Position numbers and translations under genes: made by a program. The notes beneath the pieces were generated by a model. It ran no database searches and was not told the origin of the DNA. It worked only from the letters and a program-made list of their open reading frames with translations. Below are positions 17,702-26,734 of a DNA stretch of 64,000 nt, piece by piece (the stretch's first letter is position 1; each line of letters opens with the position of its first letter). The stretch is from positions 1,922,001 through 1,986,000 of the forward strand of contig NZ_JABTEZ010000002.1 of the NCBI RefSeq assembly GCF_015711605.1. Direction: 5' to 3'. Origin of the DNA: Planomonospora sp. ID67723. GTDB lineage: Bacteria > Actinomycetota > Actinomycetes > Streptosporangiales > Streptosporangiaceae.

Positions 17702-18592
17702 TCAGCCTCCGTAGGCGGGGTGGCCGAAGCCGACGATGGTGCCCATGGTGCGGGTGCGGGTGACGACCTTGTCGCTGACGTTGCCCTCGACGGTGGAGAC
17801 GGAGCCGTCGGGGTTGACCCCGGTGACCATCCCGATGTGGTCGATGGCCGAGATGTTCTTGGAACCGCCCCAGTCGAAGAAGACGAGGTCGCCGACACGC
17901 GGCTTGCGGTCGAAGCGGCCCTGCTTCCTGAACCACTCGGCGTGCCAGGGGGTGTAGGCGAAGACGCCCATCTGGTCCTGCAGTCCGTACTGGACGGCCA
18001 CCCATCCCAGGAACATGTCGCACCACGGGGCGGCGGCGAAGCCCTTCTGCTTGGTGTAGCCGTTGTACCACTTGCCGTAGAAGGTCGTGCCGTCCGAGGC
18101 CTCGCCCTCGCCGACCTTGCTGAGGGCGGCGGTGATCATCTGCTGCACCCGGGCGCCGCCCGAGGCCGACGTGCCCTGGTTCGACGTGCCCTGGTTCGAC
18201 GTGCCCTCGTTCTGCGCCCCCCGCGCCAGGGACTCCAGCGTCTTCAGAGCCTGGGACGGATCCAGCGCCGTCGGGGAGTCCAGCGCCGGGAGCTCCGCGG
18301 TCCGGGCCCGGTCCGCCGTCGTGGCGGTCGTCGTGTCCGTCGCCTCCGTGGTCCCCGAGAGCTGCGGCTGGGCGAACGCGGCCGGGTCCTGGAGAGCCTG
18401 GAGCTCGGTCTCGATCTCGGCGATCCGGGCCTGCATCTCCGCGAAGGGAGCCGGGGCGGACAGGTCGTCGGTGATCCCCGGGGTATCCGCGGCGGCCGCC
18501 GCGGCGGGAAGGACGGCGAAGCCGATGACACCGGCGAGGGCGAGACCGGCGGACAAGCCTCCGCGGTACGCGGCACGCGACAGAACGGACAA
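17702..18592 (-). CDS. Secreted CHAP-domain peptidoglycan hydrolase
   Basis: A 296-residue exported protein. It has a signal peptide (MSVLSRAAYRGG, hydrophobic core, AAAADT near residue 36), a short coiled-coil-like helix (FAEMQARIAEIETELQALQD) and a Thr-rich linker containing three copies of a GTSNQ-type repeat. The C-terminal CHAP amidase/endopeptidase domain has its Cys in APWCDMFLGW, its His in IDHIGMVTG and a following polar residue in TVEGN. The TTG at 18592 is the start, with GAAGAAGGGG eight bases upstream. A structured leader precedes it. Its role is likely peptidoglycan remodelling. Confidence 0.88.
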   Translation of the reverse strand: MSVLSRAAYRGGLSAGLALAGVIGFAVLPAAAAAADTPGITDDLSAPAPFAEMQARIAEIETELQALQDPAAFAQPQLSGTTEATDTTTATTADRARTAELPALDSPTALDPSQALKTLESLARGAQNEGTSNQGTSNQGTSASGGARVQQMITAALSKVGEGEASDGTTFYGKWYNGYTKQKGFAAAPWCDMFLGWVAVQYGLQDQMGVFAYTPWHAEWFRKQGRFDRKPRVGDLVFFDWGGSKNISAIDHIGMVTGVNPDGSVSTVEGNVSDKVVTRTRTMGTIVGFGHPAYGG

Positions 18593-18602
18593 AGATGCGT
18601 CC

Positions 18603-18720
18603 CCTTCTTCCTGCCGCCCGCTGCGCGGTGGAGCCTCACGACATGGGGAGGCTCCCGCCGACCGAGGGAACCGTCCGGGGACACGCTTTCGGGCATGCGG
18701 GTAACCGGCCGGGCTCGGCG
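18603..18720 (-). promoter_or_regulatory. Structured 5' leader of CHAP gene, possible c-di-AMP (ydaO) riboswitch
   Basis: The minus-strand leader contains several paired segments, including GGAGCCTC/GAGGCTCC (18630-18637 with 18648-18655). Near its 3' end is CTCCACCGCGCAGCGGGCGG, loosely like the conserved 3' end of actinobacterial ydaO riboswitches. Such switches commonly precede genes for cell-wall hydrolases. The conserved GGGGTGAA element was not found, so this stays a weak call. Confidence 0.25.
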
Positions 18721-19076
18721 CAGACCCGCGGGCGAACGGTGGTCTGCGCGCTTGCTGTTGTCGGCCGACTATTCGGCGCGCACCGGTCGCTACTTAGGAA
18801 AAACGAACGAACACGATCCGTGACGACCGTGCCGTGCGGATGCCGTGGCGAGGGCGCCGGTCGGCGCCCGGCACGGGCCTCTCCACCGGAGGGGGCAGGG
18901 CGCCCCGCCGCCGCCTCCCGCACGTGCCGGAGGGCACGTGCCGTCCTTCCCGCGAGCCGGCGTGCCGCCCGTGGCCTCCGGCCGGAGGTGTGGCCGTCCG
19001 GCACTGCCGGCGGTCCCCCCGGCGCTCCTAGGGTCGGGTCGTTCCCTCCGCCCCATCACGAACAAGGAGCATCACC

Positions 19077-19694
19077 TTGACGTCCTCACCATGGCTGGCG
19101 CGTTTCGGCGCGGTCTGCGGAGTCCTGCTGGGCCTTTCTCTCGGAGTGCCCGGGATCATCGAGGCGTTCACCGGCGAGACCGCTCTCACGAGCTTCGTCG
19201 TCGGCCTCGGAGCGGTCTTCGGCACCCCGGCGCTGACCGCCTTCTACCTGCACCACAGCGCCGCGGCCGGGCGATTCGGCGCCGTGGCCTACGCCGTGAA
19301 CCTGATCGGTCTCGGCCTGTTCGGCGGGGTGTCGTTCACGCTGAACCTGGTGTTCTTCTTCCTGGACGGGCCGGTCGTCGCCGATCTGATGTCCGGCCCC
19401 ACCAGGATCGCGGTGCTCGGCAGCATGGCGGTCTTCGTCACCGGAACCGTTCTGTTCGGCGTCTCCATGATGCGCGCCCGGGTGTTCCCGCTCCCGGCCT
19501 CGCTGGTCTACATCGTCTCGCTCGTGCTCCTGACGGTGCTGTCGTCCCTGCCCGACACCCTGCTCACCAGCGCCATGCACGTGATCGCGTGTGGAGTGCT
19601 GGTCTGGATGTCGGCACTGGTGTGGTCGGGGACGGCGACGGCGGGCCCGGCCGCGCGGCAGGGTGTCCCGGTGGCATCGGCGAGCGGTCGCTAG
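19077..19694 (+). CDS. Integral membrane protein of unknown function
   Basis: A 205-residue protein with about six hydrophobic segments and short loops, ending in a polar tail. No family motif is recognised. The TTG at 19077 is the start because AAGGAG lies seven bases upstream. It precedes the histidine kinase gene by about 95 bases on the same strand. It may be the sensed component or target of that two-component system, but a separate promoter is possible. The gap 18593-19076 upstream holds the divergent CHAP-gene leader and otherwise nothing recognised. Confidence 0.75.
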   Translation: MTSSPWLARFGAVCGVLLGLSLGVPGIIEAFTGETALTSFVVGLGAVFGTPALTAFYLHHSAAAGRFGAVAYAVNLIGLGLFGGVSFTLNLVFFFLDGPVVADLMSGPTRIAVLGSMAVFVTGTVLFGVSMMRARVFPLPASLVYIVSLVLLTVLSSLPDTLLTSAMHVIACGVLVWMSALVWSGTATAGPAARQGVPVASASGR

Positions 19695-19790
19695 ACCGTG
19701 CGGAACCGAGTGTCCGGCCGGTTCTCCGGCCGGACGGCCCCCGCCTCACGAGCCGCGGCCCGCGGTTCCCAGCGGCCGTAGGCTTACGCT

Positions 19791-21008
19791 GTGCCCTCAA
19801 TCGCGGTGTCCTCCGTGCGGTCCGTACCGTGGGTCTCGCCCGTGCTCTACGGCACCGTGCTGGCAGCGGGCCTGTACGCCGGACTGGCGGGCCTCGGCAC
19901 CACCCATATGACACAGTTCGTCGGTGGCATCGCGGCCCTGTTCGCGCTCGACCTGGTGGAGCGCCTGCACCCGCCCACCGGCACCGCGTCGTGGCCGGCG
20001 GTCGTCTCGCTCTGCGCGCGGGTGGCCCTGTTCGTCGTCGTGGCCGCGGCCGACGGCTCGGGACTGTCGCGGGTGCTGTTCGTCCTGGTGCCGTTCACCG
20101 CCTACTTCTCCTTCGGCCGGACGGTCGCCGTCGCGCTCGCCGCGGCCTGCGGGGGACTCGTCGTGGCCGGTTACGAGCTGGGCACCCCCCGCTGGTACAC
20201 CGACCTGGAGCAGGTCTCCGACCTGCTGATGTTCTTCGTGGGCCTGGTCCTGACCGTCGCGATGGCGGCCACGGCCGTGGAGGAGCGGCGCGGCAGAACC
20301 CGGCTGGAGGCGTCCCACCGGCGGCTGGCCGCCTACTCCGCCCAGGTCGCCGAGCTGTCGGCCGCGGCCGAGCGCAACCGGGTGGCCAGGGACATCCACG
20401 ACGACCTGGGCCACCATCTCACGGCCGTCGTCGTGCTGCTGGAGAAGGCCACGGCCTTCCGCGACCTCGATCCGGGGCAGGCGCAGCGCGCGATCGAGGA
20501 CGCGCACCGCTCGGCCAGGCGCGCGCTGGACGACGTGCGGCACTCGGTCCGCACGCTGCGGGCCGATCCGGCTCCGTTCCGGCTCTCCTCCGCGCTCGCC
20601 GGCCTCGTGGACGACCAGGCCGACGACGGGCGGGTGGCCGTCACCCTGGAGTTCAGCGGGGACGAGGACGGCTACGACGCCCAGACGCTCACCGCGCTCT
20701 ACCGGGCGGCGCAGGAGGGGATCACCAACGCCCGGCGGCACGCCAACGCCACCCGCGTCTCGGTCGCCGTCGCCTTCGACGAGTCCGGGGCCCGGCTGAC
20801 CGTCGCCGACGACGGCACGGGCCTGCCTCCCGGGCGGGAGGGCTTCGGCCTGCTCGGCATGCGGGAGCGGGCGGAACTCGCCGGTGGCCGGGTCGAAATC
20901 GACAGCGGCCCGGGAACCGGCACCTGCCTGACGGTCACCGTCCCGCGCGGGGACAGGGCACGGTCGATGCCGTCGGCGCCCCGCGGGAAGGCAGACCATG
21001 ACGGGTGA
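19791..21008 (+). CDS. Sensor histidine kinase, NarL/LuxR-type two-component system
   Basis: A 405-residue membrane kinase. Four to six hydrophobic segments span residues 15-160. The HisKA_3 dimerisation domain follows, with phospho-acceptor His203 in RDIHDDLGHHL, and then an HATPase_c domain with NARRHANAT and DDGTGLPPGREGFGL. The GTG start has no ribosome site, but TAGGCT lies about 7 bases upstream, so the message may be leaderless. The stop overlaps the response regulator gene, forming a standard pair. The small extracellular loops suggest it senses the membrane or a membrane partner. Confidence 0.93.
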   Translation: MPSIAVSSVRSVPWVSPVLYGTVLAAGLYAGLAGLGTTHMTQFVGGIAALFALDLVERLHPPTGTASWPAVVSLCARVALFVVVAAADGSGLSRVLFVLVPFTAYFSFGRTVAVALAAACGGLVVAGYELGTPRWYTDLEQVSDLLMFFVGLVLTVAMAATAVEERRGRTRLEASHRRLAAYSAQVAELSAAAERNRVARDIHDDLGHHLTAVVVLLEKATAFRDLDPGQAQRAIEDAHRSARRALDDVRHSVRTLRADPAPFRLSSALAGLVDDQADDGRVAVTLEFSGDEDGYDAQTLTALYRAAQEGITNARRHANATRVSVAVAFDESGARLTVADDGTGLPPGREGFGLLGMRERAELAGGRVEIDSGPGTGTCLTVTVPRGDRARSMPSAPRGKADHDG

Positions 21009-21669
21009 ACAGGTGAGCGTCCTGGTCGCCGACGACCAGGGGCTGATCCGCGAGAGCATCGCCTCCCTGCTCGGCATCCAGCCCGGGATCACGGTCCTGG
21101 GAACGGCGTCCGACGGCCGCGACGCCGTCGAGAAGGCGGTGGAGCTCGCGCCGGACGTGGTCCTCATGGACGTCCGCATGCCGGTGATGGACGGGATCCA
21201 GGCCACCGTGGAGCTGCGGCGCCGTGCCCCGGCCTGCCGCGTGGTCATGCTCACCACCTTCGACGACCAGGAGTACGTCGTGCAGGCGCTGCACGCGGGT
21301 GCGAGCGGTTACCTGCTGAAGGACCTGCCGGCGAGGGAGCTCGCCGCCGCCGTACGGCTCGCGCACGCCGGTGTCGTGCAGTTCGATCCGGCGGCGGCGG
21401 CGCGTCTGGCGGCCGCGCTCACCCGTCCCGGGCCCGATGGCCCCCCGGTGGCCGGCCCGCCCGGCGGCGGGGCGGATCCGGCGCTGACCGACCGCGAGAC
21501 CGAGGTGCTCCGGCTGGTGGCCCGGGGCTCCACCAACCGTGAGATCGCCGAGCGCCTCTACCTCAGCGAGGGAACGGTCAAGAACCACATCTCCCGCATC
21601 CTCGGCAGGCTCGGACTGCGTGACCGCACCCAGGCGGCGATCTACGCCCGCGACCGCGGCCTGATCTGA
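20998..21669 (+). CDS. Response regulator, NarL family
   Basis: A 223-residue regulator: receiver domain with phospho-acceptor Asp58 (VLMDVRMP), Thr in MLTTFDD and Lys in YLLKDLP, then a LuxR-type HTH (LTDRETEVLRLVARGSTNRE, with the recognition helix in GTVKNHISRIL). Its ATG lies inside the end of the kinase gene, so the two are co-translated. Targets are unknown; the adjacent exporter genes on the opposite strand and the upstream membrane protein are the nearest candidates. Confidence 0.96.
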   Translation: MTGEQVSVLVADDQGLIRESIASLLGIQPGITVLGTASDGRDAVEKAVELAPDVVLMDVRMPVMDGIQATVELRRRAPACRVVMLTTFDDQEYVVQALHAGASGYLLKDLPARELAAAVRLAHAGVVQFDPAAAARLAAALTRPGPDGPPVAGPPGGGADPALTDRETEVLRLVARGSTNREIAERLYLSEGTVKNHISRILGRLGLRDRTQAAIYARDRGLI

Positions 21670-21711
21670 GCGGCTTCGTCCGGAGGAGACACGGCGGGGG
21701 ATCGCCGCACG

Positions 21712-21742
21712 CCCCCGCCTCCGGCGGAACCGGAGGCGGGGG
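21712..21742. terminator. Bidirectional terminator between regulator and exporter genes
   Basis: A perfect 13-bp GC-rich stem (21712-21724 with 21730-21742) with a 5-base loop lies between two convergent genes and can serve both. Confidence 0.8.
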
Positions 21743-21750
21743 AGCCGGCC

Positions 21751-23613
21751 CTAGCCGTGGGTCCGCGGACGGTCCGGGCCGCGGTCGGAGATGCTGTCGA
21801 GCCAGGCCCGGTGCAGGCCGGCGAACCGGCCCGCCCGCGCGATGAGCCGGCCGGGCGGCCCGTCCTCCACGATGCGGCCGCCGTCCATCACCAGCACCCG
21901 ATCGGCGATCTCGACGGTCGAGAGCCGGTGGGCGATGATCAGAGCGGTCCGGCCGGAGAGGATCGTCCGCATGGCCCGCTGCACGAGCCGCTCGCCGGGG
22001 ACGTCCAGGCTGGAGGTGGCCTCGTCGAGGATCAGTACGGCGGGGTCGGCGAGGAAGGCGCGGGCGAACGCCACGAGCTGCCGCTGGCCCGCCGACAGGC
22101 GGCCGCCCTGCTTGCCGACCTGGGTGTCGTAGCCCTCCGGGAGCGCCGAGACGAAGTCGTGGGCGCCGACGGAGCGGGCGGCCCGGACGACCTCGGCCGT
22201 GGTCGCGCCGGGGCGGCCGAACCTGATGTTGTCCGCGATCGAGCCGGTGAACAGGAAGTTCTCCTGCGTCACGAGGACGACCGCCTCGCGCAGCGCGTCC
22301 TCACCGAGGTCGCGCAGGTCGACTCCGTCCAGCAGCACCCGGCCGGAGACCGGGTCGTAGAACCGGGCGACCAGCTTCGCCAGCGTGGTCTTGCCCGCCC
22401 CGGTGGCGCCGACCAGCGCCACGACCTGCCCCGCCGGGATCGTCAGGTCCGTCCTGGGCAGCACCGGGGTGCCGTCCAGGTAGGAGAACTCGACCCCGTC
22501 GAACCGCAGCCGCCCCCTGGGCCGCTCCAGGGTCACGGGCTCGCGCGGTTCGGCCACCGCGGGTCTCTCCTCCAGCACGCCGGAGAGTTTCTCCAGCGCC
22601 GCCCCGGCCGACTGGAAGGTGTTGTAGAACTGGCTGATCTCCTGCATCGGCTCGTAGAACTGGCGCAGGTAGAGCAGGAACGCGGCGAGCACGCCCACCG
22701 TCACCTCGCCGCCGACGGCCAGCCAGCCGCCGTAGAGCAGGACGGCGGCGATCGTGACGTTCCCGATCAGCTTGACCCCCGGCATGAAGACCGCGATCAG
22801 GCGCATGCTCCGCACGTTGGCGTCCCGGTAGTCGGCGTTGAGCCGGGAGAAGATCTCCTGGTTGCGCGGCTCGCCGCGGAAGGCCTGGACCGCGCGCATG
22901 CCGGTCATCGACTCCACGAAGTGCACGATCAGCAGGGCCACGGTCTCCCGGGTCCTGCGGTAGGCAAGGCTCGACTGCCGCCGGAACCAGCGGGTGAACA
23001 GCAGCAGGACCGGCAGCGGCAGCAGGGCGACCAGGCCGAGGTGGACGTCCAGCACCAGCAGCAGCACCGCGGTGCCGGTCAGCGTCAGCACGGCCGTGAC
23101 GAGGCTGTCGAAACCCGACTGGAGCATCTCGGAGATGGCGTCGATGTCGGAGGTGAGCCGGGACACGACCCGGCCGGAGGTGTAGTCCTCGTGGAAGGAG
23201 AGCGACAGCCGCTGGAAGTGGCGGAAGACCCGCCTGCGCAGCTCCAGGATGATGCTCTGGCCGATCCGGCCGGCCATCCTGAGGAAGACCTGCCGGGTCG
23301 TCGCCTGGATCACCGCCGCCGCCAGCACCGCCGCGACGACCGTCATCAGCGCGCCCGATCCCTCGCCCGACCGCATCGGCGGGATGCCGGCGTCGATGCC
23401 CACCTTGACCAGGAAGGGGATGGCGAGCGAGGCGGCGTTGCAGATCACGATGATCGCGACGAGGACGGCGATCCGGGTGCGGTACGGCCTCAGCACGTCG
23501 CCGAGCAGCCGCCTGGAACGGTTGCGGAGCAGGAACGACATCTGGTCCGTCAGCTCGTCCTGGCTCTCGGCGGCCACGCCGCGCCAGTCGCGCGTTGCGG
23601 TCGTGTCGCTCAT
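21751..23613 (-). CDS. ABC exporter half-transporter, consensus-site subunit
   Basis: A 620-residue type IV ABC exporter half: about six membrane helices (residues 45-340), then an ATPase domain with Walker A GATGAGKTT, signature LSAGQ, Walker B VLILDEATSSLD and H-loop AHRLS. The catalytic Glu is present. It overlaps the upstream half-transporter gene by four bases, so the pair very likely forms a heterodimer. Substrate is unknown; relatives move drugs, lipids or peptides. The start at 23613 is set by the overlap; in-frame sequence upstream belongs to another frame of the neighbour. Confidence 0.93.
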   Translation of the reverse strand: MSDTTATRDWRGVAAESQDELTDQMSFLLRNRSRRLLGDVLRPYRTRIAVLVAIIVICNAASLAIPFLVKVGIDAGIPPMRSGEGSGALMTVVAAVLAAAVIQATTRQVFLRMAGRIGQSIILELRRRVFRHFQRLSLSFHEDYTSGRVVSRLTSDIDAISEMLQSGFDSLVTAVLTLTGTAVLLLVLDVHLGLVALLPLPVLLLFTRWFRRQSSLAYRRTRETVALLIVHFVESMTGMRAVQAFRGEPRNQEIFSRLNADYRDANVRSMRLIAVFMPGVKLIGNVTIAAVLLYGGWLAVGGEVTVGVLAAFLLYLRQFYEPMQEISQFYNTFQSAGAALEKLSGVLEERPAVAEPREPVTLERPRGRLRFDGVEFSYLDGTPVLPRTDLTIPAGQVVALVGATGAGKTTLAKLVARFYDPVSGRVLLDGVDLRDLGEDALREAVVLVTQENFLFTGSIADNIRFGRPGATTAEVVRAARSVGAHDFVSALPEGYDTQVGKQGGRLSAGQRQLVAFARAFLADPAVLILDEATSSLDVPGERLVQRAMRTILSGRTALIIAHRLSTVEIADRVLVMDGGRIVEDGPPGRLIARAGRFAGLHRAWLDSISDRGPDRPRTHG

Positions 23614-25484
23614 CGCAGGGCCCCCTCTGCGTCCAGATCGTCCATGCCGTCGTCGAAACCGTCGTCGAAACCCCCGGCCGGTCCGCCGGCCGTACCGGGG
23701 CCGCCGTCCAGATCGGCGGAGAGCAGCGCGCGGTACTCCGGCACGGTCGCCATGAGTTCGTGGTGACGGCCGGTGTGCGCGATCGTGCCGTCCAGCAGCA
23801 GGGCGACCCGGTCGGCGAGGAGCACGGTGGAGGCCCGGTGCGCGACGACGATCCCGGTGGCCTCGCGCAGCACGTGCCGCAGCGCCTCCTCCACCAGGGC
23901 TTCGGTCTCGACGTCCAGCGCCGACAGGGTGTCGTCCAGGACCAGGACCCTCGGCCGGGACAGGACCGCCCGGGCCAGGGCGAGCCGCTGGCGCTGGCCG
24001 CCGGACAGGGACATGCCCTGCTCGCCGATCCTGGTCTGCAGCCCCCACGGCAGCCGGTGGACGAACCCGGCCTGGGCGACCTCGATCGCGGCCTCGACCT
24101 CCTCCTCGGTGGCGTCGGGCCGCCCCAGCGTGAGGTTCTCCCTGACGCTCATCGAGAACAGGGTCGGCTCCTCGAAGGCGGTGGCGACCATCGAGCGGAG
24201 CGCGGGCAGCGACAGGTCGCGCACGTCGTGCCCGTCGATCGTGACGCGCCCCGCGGTGACGTCGTGCAGCCGGGGGACGAGGGAGGTCAGCGTGGTCTTG
24301 CCCGACCCGGTCGCGCCGACGACCGCCACCGTCTCGCCCGGCCGCACCTCCAGCCAGACGTCGCGCAGCACCGGCTCGCCGGCCCCGGGGAAGCGGAACT
24401 CCACACCCTCGAAGCGCAGGTGCCCGCGCGGGCTCCCGGGCTCCTGCGCGCCTCCGGTGATGTCCGGCTCGGTGTCGAGCACCTCCGCCACCCGGTCCGC
24501 CGCGGTCATCGCCTCCTGGCCCATCGCCAGGATGAAGCCGAGGGAGGAGATGGGCCACGCCAGTTGCAGCATCAGGGTGGTGAAGGCCACCAGCGTGCCC
24601 AGCGTCAGCAGGCCCGAGCCGACCGCGAGGGCGCCGAGCAGCAGCACGACGGCGAGGGTGACGTTCGGGATCACCTCCAGGAAGGTGAAGAACCTGGCCG
24701 AGAGCCGTACCTTCTCCATCGAGGTCCGGTAGACCTTGCGCGCTCCGTCGTCGAAGGTCTCGAAGACGTGCCGGCCGCGGCCGAACGCCTTGATCGTGCG
24801 GATGCCGACGGCGGACTCCTCGACGACGGTGGCGAGGTCGCCCTGCTCGTCCTGGACCTGGCGGGAGACGTCGATGTAGCCGCGTTCGAAGCGCATCGAC
24901 GTGATCACGACCGGCACCGCGGACGCGGCGACCAGCAGGCCGAGCGGCCAGTACAGCCGGAGCAGCAGCACGGTCACCACGGTGATCTGAACGCTGATCA
25001 GCACCAGGAAGAGCATGCCGAATCCGAGGAAGCGCCGGATGACCGACAGGTCGGTCGTCACGCGTGACAGCAGCTGGCCGGACTGCCAGGCGCCGTGGAA
25101 GCTCATCGGCAGCCGCTGCAGGTGCCGGTAGAGGTCGTCGCGGATGGCGGTCTCCAGCCCGAGGACGGCCTCGGCCAGGAGCCAGCGGCGCACCAGGACG
25201 AGGAGTGCCTCGACCACGCCCAGGGCCAGGGCGAGCAGCGCGAGGGGGAGCAGGGCGCCGGGGTCGCGGCGGGCGACGGGGCCGTCGATGATCTCCCGGC
25301 CGATCAGCGGGATGGCGATGCCGATCCCGATCCCGGTGAAGGAGGTCACCCAGATGACGGCCAGGCGGGCGGTGTAGGGGCGCAGGTAGGACTTCATCCG
25401 CCAGAGCGAGCCGGCCCTGGCGAGGCGCGGGTGGAGCTGTCGGGTGCGGGGATCTGGGCCGGTGGGTTCGGTATCAGGGGGCAT
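23610..25484 (-). CDS. ABC exporter half-transporter, degenerate-site subunit
   Basis: A 624-residue half-transporter with membrane helices in residues 40-320. Its ATPase domain has Walker A GATGSGKTT and signature LSGGQRQR, but Walker B reads VLVLDDTLSALD, with Asp in place of the catalytic Glu. This is the usual degenerate site of heterodimeric exporters such as TM287/288 and BmrCD. The last ~35 residues are Gly- and Asp-rich (GGFDDGFDDGMDD). The start ATG has GAGGAG about 14 bases upstream, a long spacing, so a slightly later start cannot be excluded. Confidence 0.93.
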   Translation of the reverse strand: MPPDTEPTGPDPRTRQLHPRLARAGSLWRMKSYLRPYTARLAVIWVTSFTGIGIGIAIPLIGREIIDGPVARRDPGALLPLALLALALGVVEALLVLVRRWLLAEAVLGLETAIRDDLYRHLQRLPMSFHGAWQSGQLLSRVTTDLSVIRRFLGFGMLFLVLISVQITVVTVLLLRLYWPLGLLVAASAVPVVITSMRFERGYIDVSRQVQDEQGDLATVVEESAVGIRTIKAFGRGRHVFETFDDGARKVYRTSMEKVRLSARFFTFLEVIPNVTLAVVLLLGALAVGSGLLTLGTLVAFTTLMLQLAWPISSLGFILAMGQEAMTAADRVAEVLDTEPDITGGAQEPGSPRGHLRFEGVEFRFPGAGEPVLRDVWLEVRPGETVAVVGATGSGKTTLTSLVPRLHDVTAGRVTIDGHDVRDLSLPALRSMVATAFEEPTLFSMSVRENLTLGRPDATEEEVEAAIEVAQAGFVHRLPWGLQTRIGEQGMSLSGGQRQRLALARAVLSRPRVLVLDDTLSALDVETEALVEEALRHVLREATGIVVAHRASTVLLADRVALLLDGTIAHTGRHHELMATVPEYRALLSADLDGGPGTAGGPAGGFDDGFDDGMDDLDAEGALR

Positions 25485-25688
25485 CGGCAGGCAGCACGCT
25501 CCTCACGGTCTTCAGTTGACGCCCCTCACCATTCCCGGCGAAGAGCCCGTTAAGGCTAAGCGCCCCGTCAACCGGTTTTCCGTACGGCCGGTGCCCCGCT
25601 TGAGCCGGGCGGCCGGACTCCCGCCGCGGTGGAGAACCGTTGCTCCCGGCGGGATATCACTTTATGTAATCACGGAAATACGGAGAGT

Positions 25689-26663
25689 ATGGAAAATGGG
25701 GTAAACGATCCCGGACTTCGCTTGTTGATCATAACTGGTGAAGGTCCGGCGAACGATGACATCAGATACCTGGAGGAAGGGGCACGGCGGCGGGGACACC
25801 TGCCGTGCGTCGTCCCGTGGAACGAGCTCAGCGTGGCGCTCGACAGCCGGGGGCCGAGACTCTGCTCCGACGGCGTGCCGCTGGAGGCCGACGGGATCAT
25901 TCACCAGATGTCCACCGACGCGCTGGGCGGGCTCGTCGTCCTCGGCGCGGTGGGGGAGGACGTCCCGCACCTCAACTCGGTCGACGCCGTGCTGCGCTCG
26001 GCCGACAAGTTCGCCACGCACGTCCGGCTGGTGGCGCACGGCGTCCCCACCCCCGCCACGGCCTTCTGCCCCAACGACCGGGAGTTGCGGCTGTTCGCCC
26101 GGGAGTACGGCTACCCGGTCGTGCTCAAGCAGCCGGACGGGGCCAGGGGCGCGGAGGTCACTCTCGCGCGTGAGGAGGACGAACTGCTCGCCAAGGCAGC
26201 CTCGATCCGGGAGCGGGGGATTCCGCTGCTGGTGCAGCGGTTCGTCGCCGAGGCGGCGGGACGCAACCACCGCGTGATCGTCGTCGGCGGGAAGTTCGTC
26301 GCGGCGGTCGAGCAGACGGGCGGCCGTCCCGGTGACTTCCGCTCCAACGGGCCCGGGGACGTGTGCCGCCCGGTCGCCCTCACCGAGGAGGAGGTGAGCG
26401 TCGCCGAGCGCGCGGCCCGCGCGTCCGGTCTCGACCTGATGAGCGCCGACCTGCTGCGCGGCGCGGACGGCCCGGTCATCCTGGAGACCAACTCCTTCCC
26501 GGCGTTCGGCGGGTTCGAGCACGTGGATCTGTGCGCACCCGTCCTCGACCTGATCGAGCGCAAGGTGCGGGAGAACACCTCGCTGGCCCTGTCCGGAGCG
26601 GCGTCGCCGGAGGAGATCCTGGCGGCCGCGGAGGGGGACGAGCCGCTCGCGGCCTCTACCTGA
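25689..26663 (+). CDS. ATP-grasp ligase, RimK type
   Basis: A 324-residue ATP-grasp protein. The nucleotide-binding part includes YPVVLKQPDGARGAEV near residue 140, IPLLVQRFV near 185, RVIVVGGKFVAA near 205 and the metal-binding VILETNSFPAFGGFE near 275. RimK-type enzymes join an amino acid to a carboxylate of a protein, peptide or small molecule. Neighbours do not reveal the substrate. The ATG at 25689 is preceded by GGAGAG with almost no spacer, so the start is uncertain. The region just upstream (25655-25690) is AT-rich and probably holds the promoter. Confidence 0.85.
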   Translation: MENGVNDPGLRLLIITGEGPANDDIRYLEEGARRRGHLPCVVPWNELSVALDSRGPRLCSDGVPLEADGIIHQMSTDALGGLVVLGAVGEDVPHLNSVDAVLRSADKFATHVRLVAHGVPTPATAFCPNDRELRLFAREYGYPVVLKQPDGARGAEVTLAREEDELLAKAASIRERGIPLLVQRFVAEAAGRNHRVIVVGGKFVAAVEQTGGRPGDFRSNGPGDVCRPVALTEEEVSVAERAARASGLDLMSADLLRGADGPVILETNSFPAFGGFEHVDLCAPVLDLIERKVRENTSLALSGAASPEEILAAAEGDEPLAAST

Positions 26664-26734
26664 GCCGCCGCGGGCCGCCGGTCCCGGTCGCCCGGCCCCG
26701 ATCCGCGAGGTCCGTGGCGGGGTAGGGAAAGGGC

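Noticed and set aside
18165-18215. 15-bp tandem repeat in the CHAP protein gene
   Set aside because: It encodes a GTSNQ-type linker repeat between signal region and CHAP domain; ordinary linker expansion.
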